Of a stretch of DNA of 64,000 nt, positions 24,201 to 33,090 are shown in pieces (position 1 is the stretch's first letter; each line of letters begins with the position of its first letter). The position numbers and the translations under genes were made by a program. Location of the stretch: the NCBI GenBank assembly GCA_964017235.1, contig OZ024938.1, forward strand, positions 46,536,332 to 46,600,331, written 5' to 3'. This DNA comes from Sabellastarte sp. h YS-2021 (taxonomy: Eukaryota; Annelida; Polychaeta; Sabellida; Sabellidae). The notes below the pieces were generated by a model. That model was not told the origin of the DNA and made no database searches. It worked only from the letters and a program-made list of their open reading frames with translations.

Positions 24201-27200
24201 TTTCAGCAGTATTGTACAAGTTGAGATTATTTTATGGTGATGGCCAATCTTGTACGAGTTGCAACTTGTACAAACTGCTTGTACAAGTTGCAACTTGTAC
24301 AAAATCTAAACCTTGTACATAACATATAAAAGTGGACACAAAATTACTTAAAATTTCATTATAAGTTACCTTAAAACTCTAAACTACTTTATTTGTATTT
24401 TTGTCTTCAGTGTTGATTATCAGCATTCTGACTTCTATCGGAACAATGGCCTTGCTGTCACTGGTTGTGATATTATGTATGAACTGTAAGAAGAAAAAAA
24501 CACAGTGAGTGCTAAACCACATACCAGGTTAACTAAACCAGTAGGACATCACATATAAAGGCAATCCCAAACTTAAATAATTTGATTCTAGCAGGATCTC
24601 ACAAAAATAGCATCAATAATGCCGTACCCTACAGCCTTGGAAAATAGTTTCCAACACAATGAGAAAAAGAAGTGAAACAGTACAACAATGGGCAGACTAT
24701 GTTAAAGTATAGCAAATAACATTTAAGAGAGTGAAAAAATGAATATAAAGATAAAATATTAATATAATAAAATTACCATGAATCAGTAAACTAAAAATTA
24801 TGAAACTGTAAAATTTATTAATTGAAGTATAGCTGTCAAAGGAGATGGGACAATTAGATAAAAGTACATTCCACGTTTCTTTGTGATAAGAGAAATATGT
24901 CTCTAATATGACAGCTGATCACACCTTGGCAGAGCCCAGGTTAAAGGGTACACCATGATTTAGCATACCTACAATCCCTAACCAATGAGCCATCTAAGAA
25001 TCAACTTCTTACACCTTACAGATTCTGAAACATCGCCCAGGCAAAATTTTAAAGATCAAGGTCACTTCAGCAAGGTCAAATCATTGTCACACCATAACAC
25101 TGCACACTTACACCCCATAAACAATGTCTCTACTGAGAATATAGTTGACCTGTTTCTGTCCCTGGACTTTGAATTTGTATATTGCTATTGTCTTGTTGCG
25201 CCTTAGAGTCCACTATTCAGTGGAGATTAAGCGCTATAAAAGTTAAATTAGAATTAGAATATAGTTCCTTCCCTTTACTGTCCAGAGTAAATGTTAAAGT
25301 TCAAGGCCATTACAGCAAAGTTAAATATCACACCCACAACCCCTAAACCAATGTTCTTAGCATATAGGGTATCAACTTCCTAAACCTTATGCCTTGAGAT
25401 AGAGCGCGGAAATACTTCAGGTCACTGCAACTAGGTCAAATCAAAGTTGCACTATAATATTCCACACCTACAACGCCTAGTCAATGTCCCTACCAAGGAT
25501 CAACTTCCTACACCTTACGATTTCTGAGATATAGCCCAGACAAGATTTTAAAACTAAAGATCGCTACAACAAGATCAAAGATCAAATCAAGGTCACACCA
25601 TGACCTTGCACACTTGCACCTCCAAGTAATGTCCCTACCAAGAATTAGCATCTTACACCTCAGGGTTTCTGAGATACAGACCAGGTAAGCTTTTTCTCAC
25701 GCCTCCTCACCTACCCACTAACCCAGACACCATGGGTGAAAACAATACCCACACAGCCCTTAAAGGCTGTGGAGTAAAAAATGATCCAAATTAGTTATGA
25801 TAATAGTGTTGGTATCATTGTAAATTAAAAAATAATAATAATGCATTAATTTCACACCCCCATGTTTTATCTTTGCAAACTTAAGACTGCCATGGTTAAA
25901 AATATTATTGTTGATAATGCTATGAAATTAGCATCAAAATAAAATAACTTTATTCCTGTTAATTTTGTAAAAATCTAATATTTTTCAGCCAAATAAACGA
26001 AGAGTCAAATGGCGAGATTGAAGCAGGCAATACTGAAGAACAAGGGAAAGTTGTCTATGTAAATTCAGAAAATGACCCAAACATAGCAACAATATCAATC
26101 ACCAACGAGGGCACAAAAGATATCAGCATGGGCAATTCAACAGAAACAAGTGTAACTCCAATACTACAAGACAATGATACTGACAAAACCACAGCCCAAC
26201 AAGAAAACAATACACAGCATAATACCAAGAATGGTGAAGGTAATACGGAAGATGCAGTAAAATGCATTCCTGAAAATCCTAACAATGAACCAAGGATGGA
26301 CCAAGTGCAAAATGAAAATGGTTCGGAAAAGGATATCCCCCCATCAAACAAATGCCAATGTATTCCTGAAAATGATATGGCACTGGAGAAGTCAAAGACT
26401 ATGCCTGTGGGTGACCCTGCTACTGACCTTAAAGCAACCAGCACGGCTAATGCAGAGGCAGACAAAAACTCACAAAACAATATTTTAAAACATGACATAT
26501 ATAATCAAAATGAAACGGAGAATGAAATCCAGATGGAAGGATCCACAAAAACATCGATTATCCACCAGTGTGGTGGAAATTATGATGAGGCTTTATGTGA
26601 TGAGAAGGCTTCACAAGAGTCAACTGATGAATATGATTCTGTAGAAACTATGGATGATGCCGAAATAAACAAACCATCAGATGGTCACTGCCACAAAAAC
26701 GATGAGGGGAGATCTGTGACTAAAACTATGGACAATAAAGGTTTGTTTTTACTAATTTTCTTGTTTTGACTTTAACGTCCATAGCTCCTTGACTTGGTTT
26801 ATATTTGACCTTATATTTGAATCTTTACCTTTTCTCAATATTTCATAACTAAAATATTTCGAAAAAATGGGTAATTTATTTTTCAAATGAAATGCAAGTC
26901 TTCTTGCATTGCCATGTGATGCCTTCGTGTGGCAACTGCAAAATATCATGCACATAAATTTGATCAAAATGTTGCAAAGTTATAAATTTAAGACAGTTTA
27001 AATGTGAAATCGATTGCTGTATTACAGAGGACAATAGCACAAGTAATTCTAATGATGAAGATGACTGTGAAGATGAAGATCCCTACTACCAGTCTTATGG
27101 TGAGGACGATAATACACAGACTACAGAAAAACTGACCATCGAAAGCAATGGCAGTGGTGAAGCTTTGGTTAAAACAGATAGGAAACTTTCATTGGTATCA

Positions 27201-28811
27201 GGTTCTGCTGCACCTGTAAAAGAGGTGGTAGTGAGGCAATCTTTAAGGGATGAAGATATCTATGAGGAGGTTGAAAGAGACAATGATGACAAGTCATCTG
27301 GTACTGAGGGAAAGAATGATGGAAATCAACTGACCGAATCACGTAAAAGTGCATCCCCGTCTGAAGGTATATATGAAAGCAACTATGATTACATAAGTGA
27401 GGATACAGGGGAAAATATCCAAAGGCAATTATCTGCGAAAAGGGTTAAAGATGCTGAATCCAGTAACAAACCAATGGGAAAGCAATCAATCATTTTGGAT
27501 AATAATGACCCTTCTGAAGGTATATATGAGAGTGACTATGATTACATCATGGGTGAAAACCTTGACAATAAGGCAACTACAGATGCAAATGTTCAAAGGC
27601 AAATGTCATCTGGAGATACAGAAGATCTTGGGATTTTTGAAAGTGACTATGACACAATTGATATGACTCAAAAGCCTAATACCAGTGCAACTAATGATGA
27701 ATGCCCTGATGATGATGGCGATTATGCATCATGTGACAATGTTGGAAACACAAGAGAACATGAGGTCAAATCTGATGACAAAAATGATGCACAAACTACA
27801 AGTTGCAAGAAAGGCGAAATAGAAGTTCCTGCTAAGAGATTATCTGAACTTTATGCTGTTCCTGACAAAAGCAAGAAAAAGAAAAACAATGGAACGGAAA
27901 AGGAATCTGATACTGAAAACCAGAAAACAGCAGGAGAATCTGACAACATTTCACTTTCAGAACTCTATGCTGTCCCTGATAGAAGTCAAAAGAAATCTGT
28001 CAGGTTAAAGTCAAAATCACAGACAGGCGATGTATCAGGTACAGCAACACCTGGAAATGATTGTGATCCTGACAAAAGTAAAAATGAAAACAATGGAACA
28101 GAAATGGAATATGATCTTGAAAACAAGATGCCAACAGGAGAACTCTATGCTGTCCCTGACAGAAGTCAAAACAAATCTGTGAGGTTAAAGTCAACAACAC
28201 AGACCGGGGTTGTATCTGGTACAGCAATATCTGGGAAGAATTGTGTGAACCAAGATAAGGCAACTGCAGATGTACAGTCAAGTACAGATAACCCAAAGGA
28301 TGACCATAGAAAGGAAAAAGAAATCAAGAAGGACAATCATAAAGAAAACACACCAACAGATGACAAACAAAAAGAGCAAAGGCATACAGAGAAGGATGAT
28401 CAATCAGAGAACAGATCTACAGAGAAGGAATTCCAGTCAGAAAAAAGAACTGCAGAGAAGGATAAACATACAGAGATAAAACCTTCAGAAAAGGATGAAC
28501 AAACACAGGTAAGCCATGCAGATAAGGATGGCCATTCAGAAAGTAGATCTGCAGAGGTGGATGAGCACACAGAGATACGATTTTCACAGAATGCATATAC
28601 AGACAAAATGACTATGAAGGGTGAAAATACAGCAGATATATGCACAGAGGATAGTGGAAATAATCCAAACAATGTAGAACCTAAACAAATGAAATTAACA
28701 CAATCAGAGGAAACTTCAGGAAAGAAGCTGGAAGACATAAAAAAGATACATGAAAGTAACAAAGCAAGCATCATCCTGGAAAAAGAAAACACACTGGTGA
28801 CAATTTTGTGA
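12203..28811 (+). CDS. Type I membrane protein with mucin-like ectodomain and long tyrosine-motif cytoplasmic tail (5 exons)
   Basis: Coding exons are 12203-12263, 21826-22191, 24411-24504, 25989-26740 and 27028-28811. All introns are GT-AG, and phases 1, 1, 2, 1 agree at every join. The total of 3057 bases gives 1018 residues. Residues 1-21 form a signal peptide. Residues 22-142 are Ser/Thr-rich with NDT glycosylation sites and a repeat. Residues 143-166 are a transmembrane helix followed by CKKKK. The tail is acidic. It holds Y197 (VVYVN), Y389 (EYDSV), Y444/Y445/Y448, Y503 (DIYEEV), two GIYES(N/D)YDYI modules (Y540/544/546 and Y591/595/597), FESDYDTI, and three ELYAVPD motifs (Y700, Y738, Y798). 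A charged repeat closes it. YEEV and YAVP match known Src- and Crk-type SH2 ligands, so a phosphotyrosine scaffold role is inferred. I do not recognise the family, and no enzymatic domain is visible. Confidence 0.8.
12650..12881 (+). mobile_element. tRNA-derived SINE, full length
   Basis: Box A is TGGCAGAGTGG. A degenerate box B region (CTCAGTTCCAATC) follows about 45 bases on, then a tRNA-unrelated body and an (AAAT)n tail. ACAAATTGG before it and ACCAAATTGG after it look like a target-site duplication. Related copies lie at 42198-42300 and, inverted, at 43808-44030. It sits in intron 1 of the membrane-protein gene. Confidence 0.8.
12900..14650. other. Intron 1 sequence without recognised features
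   Basis: AT-rich intron between the SINE and the DIRS element. I see no exon-like frame with splice sites and no clear repeat structure. Confidence 0.4.
14682..14795 (+). repeat. Left inverted terminal repeat of the DIRS element
   Basis: Reverse-complementary to about 20475-20595, with small indels. The outermost ~25 bases on the left (14656-14681) are matched best by the internal complementary region at 20411-20455. Confidence 0.8.
14960..17027 (+). pseudogene. Gag-like ORF of the DIRS element (three frames)
   Basis: The ATG at 14960 starts a frame with a Cys/His cluster near residues 12-40 (CGHMMAGFDSHKKCARCRDK, then C). This is typical for the N-terminus of DIRS Gag. The coding pattern moves frame near 15540, continues through a Ser/Thr-rich linker and an acidic segment (DKESEEGEISD), then moves again near 16390. 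The C-terminal third (EEKMGEHINFLQDI, LKTGVKADTWNRLRNAPLF) is conserved in this family. Two frame breaks make the ORF non-functional as it stands. It would have formed the nucleic-acid-binding particle protein. Confidence 0.7.
17400..18986 (+). pseudogene. Reverse transcriptase, RNase H and methyltransferase-like region of the DIRS element, broken
   Basis: Pieces in several frames give KHLKESLQALIQKQAIE, RPILDLRQLNLYL, SLDFSDAYFHVPIS (motif A), HHYPDDWLL at about 17855-17880 (motif C, with Pro where Leu, Met or Val is usual) and NFVGYCFNLSQ. RNase H shows LFTDASNEGWGAHL, NLLELQAVLLAL and CTDNTTVVSYINKQGD. ARHIPGHLNVIADKLSR closes it. The next segment (KPEVDLFATRFDHKLP ... YAFPP ... ILIARGWPNMP, 18720-18986) corresponds to the N6-adenine-methyltransferase-like domain described for DIRS elements. 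At least four frame breaks or stops lie between 17550 and 18600. The methyltransferase label is the less certain part. Confidence 0.7.
19300..20100 (+). pseudogene. Tyrosine recombinase of the DIRS element, inactivated
   Basis: KHLTFKTVFLLALGSGKRRS carries the first catalytic Arg. CPVRALRYYLDKT and VRAHDVCAFAASKAYQGG follow. In the last, the H-x-x-R box has Cys where Arg is expected. Just after ILSACH at 20058 there is an in-frame TGA, then a TAA before the FYLKD that holds the presumed nucleophilic Tyr (about 20085). The N-terminal domain upstream of 19401 is in other frames. Three independent lesions in the catalytic half make it inactive. Confidence 0.7.
20411..20474 (+). repeat. Internal complementary region of the DIRS element
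   Basis: The first part matches the inverted outer left end (14656-14696). The second part matches the inverted outer right end (20604-20627). The two meet at ...AATGAAATG|AGAAATTT.... Confidence 0.75.
20475..20627 (+). repeat. Right inverted terminal repeat of the DIRS element
   Basis: Reverse-complementary to the left terminal repeat, extending to an AT-rich outer end (AATTTAATTATTAAATTTC). The rest of intron 1 (20628-21825) shows no supported feature. Confidence 0.75.
21826..22191 (+). CDS. Exon 2 of the membrane protein: mucin-like ectodomain
   Basis: The acceptor CTGCTGTAG is at 21825 and the donor CAGG|gtgagc at 22192, both phase 1. The 121 codons are ~40% Ser and Thr, with no Cys, so no disulfide-built domain is expected. 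Dense O-glycosylation is likely, and NTT, NSS, NMS, NDT and NST are N-glycosylation sites. From about 22025 to 22165 a 33-bp unit coding for NDTSTEGNAGS-like 11-mers is repeated about four times. The frame could run on to 22289, but only the donor at 22192 keeps phase with the transmembrane exon. Confidence 0.75.
22040..22165 (+). repeat. 33-bp coding minisatellite, about four units
   Basis: Units contain AATGATACCAGCAC and GCAGGGTCA. They differ by a few substitutions and keep the reading frame. Confidence 0.85.
22192..24410. other. Intron 2 of the membrane-protein gene
   Basis: AT-rich. No exon-like segment with matching phase was seen. The only clear structure is the pair of palindromes at 24250-24302. 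Confidence 0.5.
24250..24302. repeat. Two adjacent 24-bp palindromes around TTGTACAAGTTG
   Basis: 24279-24302 is a perfect palindrome of 24 bases. 24250-24273 is the same with one mismatch. Only 5 bases separate them, and a further CTTGTAC follows at about 24312. Confidence 0.9.
24411..24504 (+). CDS. Exon 3 of the membrane protein: transmembrane helix
   Basis: The acceptor TTGTCTTCAG is at 24410 and the donor CA|gtgagt at 24505. It encodes VLIISILTSIGTMALLSL and VVILCM, a 24-residue hydrophobic stretch, then NCKKKKT. The basic cluster on the C-terminal side sets the topology with the tail in the cytoplasm. Confidence 0.8.
24910..25700. repeat. Degenerate tandem array in intron 3
   Basis: Blocks containing ATCAACTTCCTACACCTTA, TTTCTGAGATATAGCCCAG and AAGGTCACACCATGACC recur about four times (around 25000, 25370, 25500 and 25645). 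The first and second are separated by a short LINE-tail-like piece at about 25190-25262 (CCTTAGAG...GAGATTAAGCGCTATAAAAG). A similar tail is at about 60690. The units are diverged. Confidence 0.6.
25989..26740 (+). CDS. Exon 4 of the membrane protein: acidic juxtamembrane tail
   Basis: The acceptor TTTTTCAG is at 25988 (phase 2 join completing His174), and the donor AAAG|gtttgt is at 26741. Its 250 codons are rich in Asn, Glu, Asp, Thr and Lys and have low complexity. Tyrosines in notable contexts are KVVYVNSEN (Y197) and DEYDSVETM (Y389). No folded domain is apparent. Confidence 0.75.
27028..28811 (+). CDS. Exon 5 of the membrane protein: repeated Tyr modules and charged C-terminus
   Basis: The acceptor GTATTACAG is at 27027 and the stop TGA at 28809-28811. 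Residues 425-530 are acidic with DPYYQSYGEDD and DIYEEVERD. Residues 536-632 hold three related modules: SEGIYESNYDYI, SEGIYESDYDYI 51 residues later, and LGIFESDYDTI with Phe replacing the first Tyr. The first two modules are each followed by a VQRQ(M/L)S-like stretch. Residues 697-815 hold SELYAVPDKSKKK, SELYAVPDRSQKKSVRLKS and GELYAVPDRSQNKSVRLKS. Residues ~840-960 are a Lys/Glu repeat of about 11-13 residues (SEKDEQTQ, TEKEFQSEKR). Src- or Syk-like phosphorylation of these tyrosines is an inference. Confidence 0.8.
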
Positions 28812-28816
28812 ATAAA
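28811..28816 (+). terminator. AATAAA overlapping the stop codon of the membrane protein
   Basis: The last A of TGA is the first A of AATAAA. A second AATAAA lies at 29220-29225 inside a fold-back element and is a more usual distance for a 3' UTR. Confidence 0.35.
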
Positions 28817-29132
28817 GTAATTTCATGAAGGCTTGGTACTGTGAAGAACTTTACATCTTACATAAATTAAGAATGTTAACAAAAAATAGAATGTAGTGAT
28901 TTCAAGACCAGAGACTGTATATTGGTAGAATGGTAGTAATTCATATGTACACACTCATTACACTTCTATAACGCTAAGTAATTCAACAGTATACTGCAGG
29001 TCATTTTCATAAATTGTTATTCTGCATGGCATATTTCACCAGCAGTCTACATGTCGTTCCCATTAAAATGAGTAGATAAAATAAGCACAAAACTTATCAG
29101 AGGAAAAAATGCAAGGTCCTGGAATAATGTAC

Positions 29133-29261
29133 ACATCATCACTTGACACTCCTACACACAAGTTCCCAGATCAGCTCAAATCTGAGGAAAATCCAGATCT
29201 CTTTATCTGATCCCAGGGTAATAAAACTGGTACTTGTGTGTAGGAGTGTTGATGACATCAC
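29133..29261. mobile_element. Small fold-back / MITE-like element
   Basis: ACTCCTACACACAAGT near 29148-29163 is matched by ACTTGTGTGTAGGAGT at 29232-29247. Outer arms CATCATCA and TGATGACATCA extend the stem. The loop is about 65 bases. There is no coding capacity. Confidence 0.65.
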
Positions 29262-32200
29262 TTAACATATCGCAGACCAATCTTTTAAATCCTAATCTTT
29301 CATCACAAACCTCTATCTTTTGGATCGGGGTGGCTTCTTTTGAGTATGTATACTTTTATTACGTTGGGTTAAACATCTAACTGGCTATTTTCAAATCTTT
29401 TCAAATGTCACTGACAATGAGAAAAGGTTTACAATTGAAAACTTCCTGATAGCTTTGTGACCAAAAAGATGGCTATTAGATAAACACACGACACAGCATG
29501 CAATAGGTTTGCAACCGGTTTAATAATGCAAGATCAGGTGAGAATCTGGGAAAGTTTACAACAAATTCAAACCATTTGAAATTATCAGGAAGGTAGAAAG
29601 AAAAATAATTTGGATCGTAAGTTTATTGGGGACGACGATCACAATAGTGGCACAGCCCTCTTCAACACAGAGTTTGGGGCTTTTGATATCCTTGTGGCCT
29701 GTTCAAACCATTCTTCATAATCATTTCTGCTTCCACCTTGTCCTTATGTCTCCAAAAAAGACATTTCATATGTTGGTGGAAAACATTATTAAAGAACAAG
29801 TCTCCGTGAGTATAGTCCCCTTTTTCACCTCTCTAGAAAATATATTTTTGAACAGCTGGAGAATCTGTGAAACTCGCACTTTCGGAGTTGTAGAAAATGC
29901 CAAAAAATTGCTGTACTCCAATATAAAGCAAATCAAACCAGAAACAACTACACAAGTTCATTCACTTGTAGCTCATACTTTCCACTAAGGAAAGGTGTGA
30001 ACTAGGGATGACGCCTTGTGATTCAAGAAGAAACTGCACTTGATTAAAGACCATATTTTATTGGTATCCTCCAATTAAAAGTAATAGTCTAAAAAATTAC
30101 ACTCTCAAGCCAAATCTAGTTATATGTGACATGCTACAATGCAGTTAGAAGGTTAATGCAACTACCTGTATTTTGAGACTGTTTCACATTTTCCAACAAT
30201 TGTTACCAGTTATTCATTGCAACTGTAGTCAATTAAAGCATTGCAAAGATGTATATTTCTAATGTTCAAGTTACTGTACAATTTTGAACAATTCAAATCG
30301 CTTCATAGCTGTGAATAATTTTGAAAGTAGTTTTATAAATAACAGTGTAGAATTTTAGAGTAGCTCTTGTCGACAGTTCACATCTAAATATGAAGATTTG
30401 ACTGTTTAGGGGTTGAACACTCCAGATTTTCGCATTTGTAATCTAGATTATTCCAGTTCAGGTTTAAAAGTATTATTTCAGTATTAATACTAGCATTATT
30501 TTTTCTGCCAAACACAAGCTAACAATATCTTTTGCTAGAGGTTGCTAAACAAGTAGCTCTTTTTGTATTAATAACCATCATTTTGAATTTGAATGGCTGG
30601 AATAATTGTTCTTGAAATTTGGCAAAGAAAAGCATTAAGTAGAATGTACTTCTTTCAGTAGAGAAGATTGGCAATGAAATGCCAAGACAAAATATTTGTA
30701 TTTATTGGAACTTTATAAACTAACTTAGAATTTAAAATATTGACCAGTGTATTCTATTTTGCTAAAAACGTGTTTTAAGCCATCATAAGTGTCAGCATGC
30801 TGATAAAATAAACTCAATTTGTTAAGAGTTCTGACATGGTGTTGTTGCTAATACAGACCAGACTTTGATAATTTGTGGAAGAAAAAACGTTTGCCAAAAG
30901 ATGGTTAGCAGTAAATGTAGAACAAAGCTATGCCAGTTTGTAATTACCAGTTTCACCCATTTTATAATGAATATTCTAAAATGGTAGGCTGCGCAGTGAC
31001 CTTACAGACGTCTTTTGCGCAATGCTGGAATCGCGAATATAGAACGGTAAATAAAACAAAGCTGTTGAATTCTGCATGCATCGTCCCTTCGCGTACAAAT
31101 GTAAACAAACAACTCGCAGTAAAATAAGTGGTTAAATTTTCATAAGATTGTCATTTCTTGCTTGATTTTAACAAATAACATATCATTTTAAAGCTAACAA
31201 CAAATTGAATATTTTTCGACAAATTGTACGATAGTAGAGTAGCAAAAAATACTTAATTTTTACCCAAGATATCACCACGTATGTTTCATTGATGGAACAG
31301 CTAACATGGTGTTGGATTTGTTTTGATTTTTGCACAAGATTTATCCCTTTTGTGACCAAAATATTATGTAACCATTTTAGAATAGGAATAAGACATATTC
31401 GAGTGGTTTATGATGGTTTTAAACTATCGATCGGCTGTATTAAAGCCACGAAGCCCGAAGGCAAATGTCATAAAGTATGAACCTGTACTGAATTTGCAAT
31501 AGAACATTTCCACTGATACAAATATCAACAAAAATTTAAAAATTGTCTTGTAAGTAGTCTAAATAAGACTAAAACACACTTTATGGTATAAAAGGTAAAC
31601 CAGCATTAACATCTTTGTTTCAAAATATAAAATTCAACTAGGAACATGTCTAATGTCTTGATGATTTATGCCTTACGAACTGGATGGTGTGCCTTAGAAT
31701 CTGTAGATATGGAGATTAATCACTTGGACAACTGATTGATTGATTGACTGATAAAATTAGCAAAACATATTAAAGGACTGGTTATTCAAAATGTAACTGC
31801 TGATTCTTCTCCAAACAATAAAACGCCCATGAATTTGGTGCAATGTACAGTTACACTTCACACTGAATAAAAATGGAGTTTACTTCACAATATCTTGCAA
31901 AAGCCATTTCCACATAAAGTGATTATGAATTTTTTTAATAGTCCAACCACTACTCTGTGGAATTAAACATGGCGTTGTTGTCATAAGAATGCTTGTGATA
32001 GGTATTCCACAGCTATGTAAAGCAATGAATCAGGCTTTTACCAGTATCAATCCAAGCCATGTTTTGGTAGAAAAACATGAACCTGAACTAATTTCAAACT
32101 AAAAGTATTTCAGTGATAATGGCTCATCAACATAATCTAAAATTTGCCTGGTTACTCATGTGAAACAAATCGAACAATGTCTTAGGAAGAAAATATCATG

Positions 32201-32400
32201 TTGTTGCCAAAAGGTGATCGCCTCCGATTTAAGCTATAAGAAATATATTAAAGTCGAGTCCGTAAGCAGTGAACAAAATCTACAAGTCTGAACAAATGGG
32301 AAAATAACATGAACCATAATTAAAAATGAACCATAACAACGATTTTCATTGATAGATGGTTCATCACAGTTGCTTCAATACTTGCCTTACCAAATTACTG
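29262..32400. other. Intergenic stretch without supported genes
   Basis: Open frames here (for example 29626-29988) lack splice sites, known motifs or coding-like composition. A locally CpG-richer patch at about 30990-31110 is the only compositional change I noticed. Confidence 0.4.
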
Positions 32401-32900
32401 GTCATTTTAGTCGTATAAAAAGTGGGGATGGATCAGTAGGCCCAGTGTCTCAGTATCAACAGCATTTTACTGAAATACCATGATGAGATTTTTCAAACAC
32501 CACTTCGCTTGTCATATAATGGAAGGAAAATATAAAAATATTGGGATCAAACCCCAAATCTGAAGAAATTATAAGCTTTTATCAAATATTTTTGTGTATT
32601 TTGCAGACTTTTACTGTACATAGCCACTTTATAACCTTTATCTCGCTCGTCAACACATATAATTAAAAGGAAACTTAAAATACTGTGAACAAACCCCAAA
32701 TCTGAAGAAATGCTGTCTATCTCATATTTCGTGCATTTGGCCATTTTTATTGTAATGTCATAAAAAGAAAACATCCATGTTTGGTTGGGGTGTACTAAAA
32801 TTTCGAGTCCCGCAATCCGTATGGATTCGCACTGGCGACCTCCCGATGTACACATTCTTGGTACCGACCCCTCCCTAATTAAAAGTAACTGAATGAACTG
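32400..32900 (-). repeat. Dispersed repeat, copy 1 (inverted relative to 41640-42130)
   Basis: Read on the minus strand it shows TTTTAGTACACCCCAACCAA, GGTCGCCA and CCAAATGCAC in the same order as the plus strand at 41640-41790. CTTCAGATTTGGG and the GATGGATCAGTAGGCCC...CTCAG segment have counterparts at 41810-42130. A shorter relative (AAACCCTAAATCTGAAGAAA) is at about 60127. There is no ORF of known type, and the class is unknown. Confidence 0.6.
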
Positions 32901-32941
32901 CCAGTATACAGTAAGACCCTGTAACAATATAATTGCAAATA

Positions 32942-33090
32942 TAGTAGAACCTCTATTATCCAACCCTCATGGGAGAGGAACAATTAGGTCGGATAATAGA
33001 AAGCCTGAAATAACAGGTTTAAATGGAGTTGGGAGTGGATTGGAGGTTGGATAATTGATAACAGAGGGTCGGATAATAGAGGTTCTACTG
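32942..33090. mobile_element. 149-bp pogo/Tigger-like MITE
   Basis: The left end TAGTAGAACCTCTATTATCC and the right end GGATAATAGAGGTTCTACTG are inverted repeats flanked by TA on both sides. TA targets and CAGTRGAACCTC-like termini are known for pogo/Tigger-group elements. It is too short to encode a transposase. Confidence 0.7.

Noticed and set aside
26055..26498. 147-residue hydrophobic-looking minus-strand frame
   Set aside because: Antisense of exon 4 of the membrane protein. The Ser/Phe/Val-rich look comes from complementing Asn/Glu/Lys codons.
28400..28792. 130-residue minus-strand frame
   Set aside because: Antisense shadow of the charged repeat in exon 5.
29626..29988. 120-residue plus-strand frame between genes
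   Set aside because: No recognisable motif, no matching splice partners, and biased composition. Kept as non-coding.
32547..32963. 138-residue minus-strand frame
   Set aside because: Lies over a dispersed repeat that also occurs inverted at 41640-42130, where the frame is not kept.
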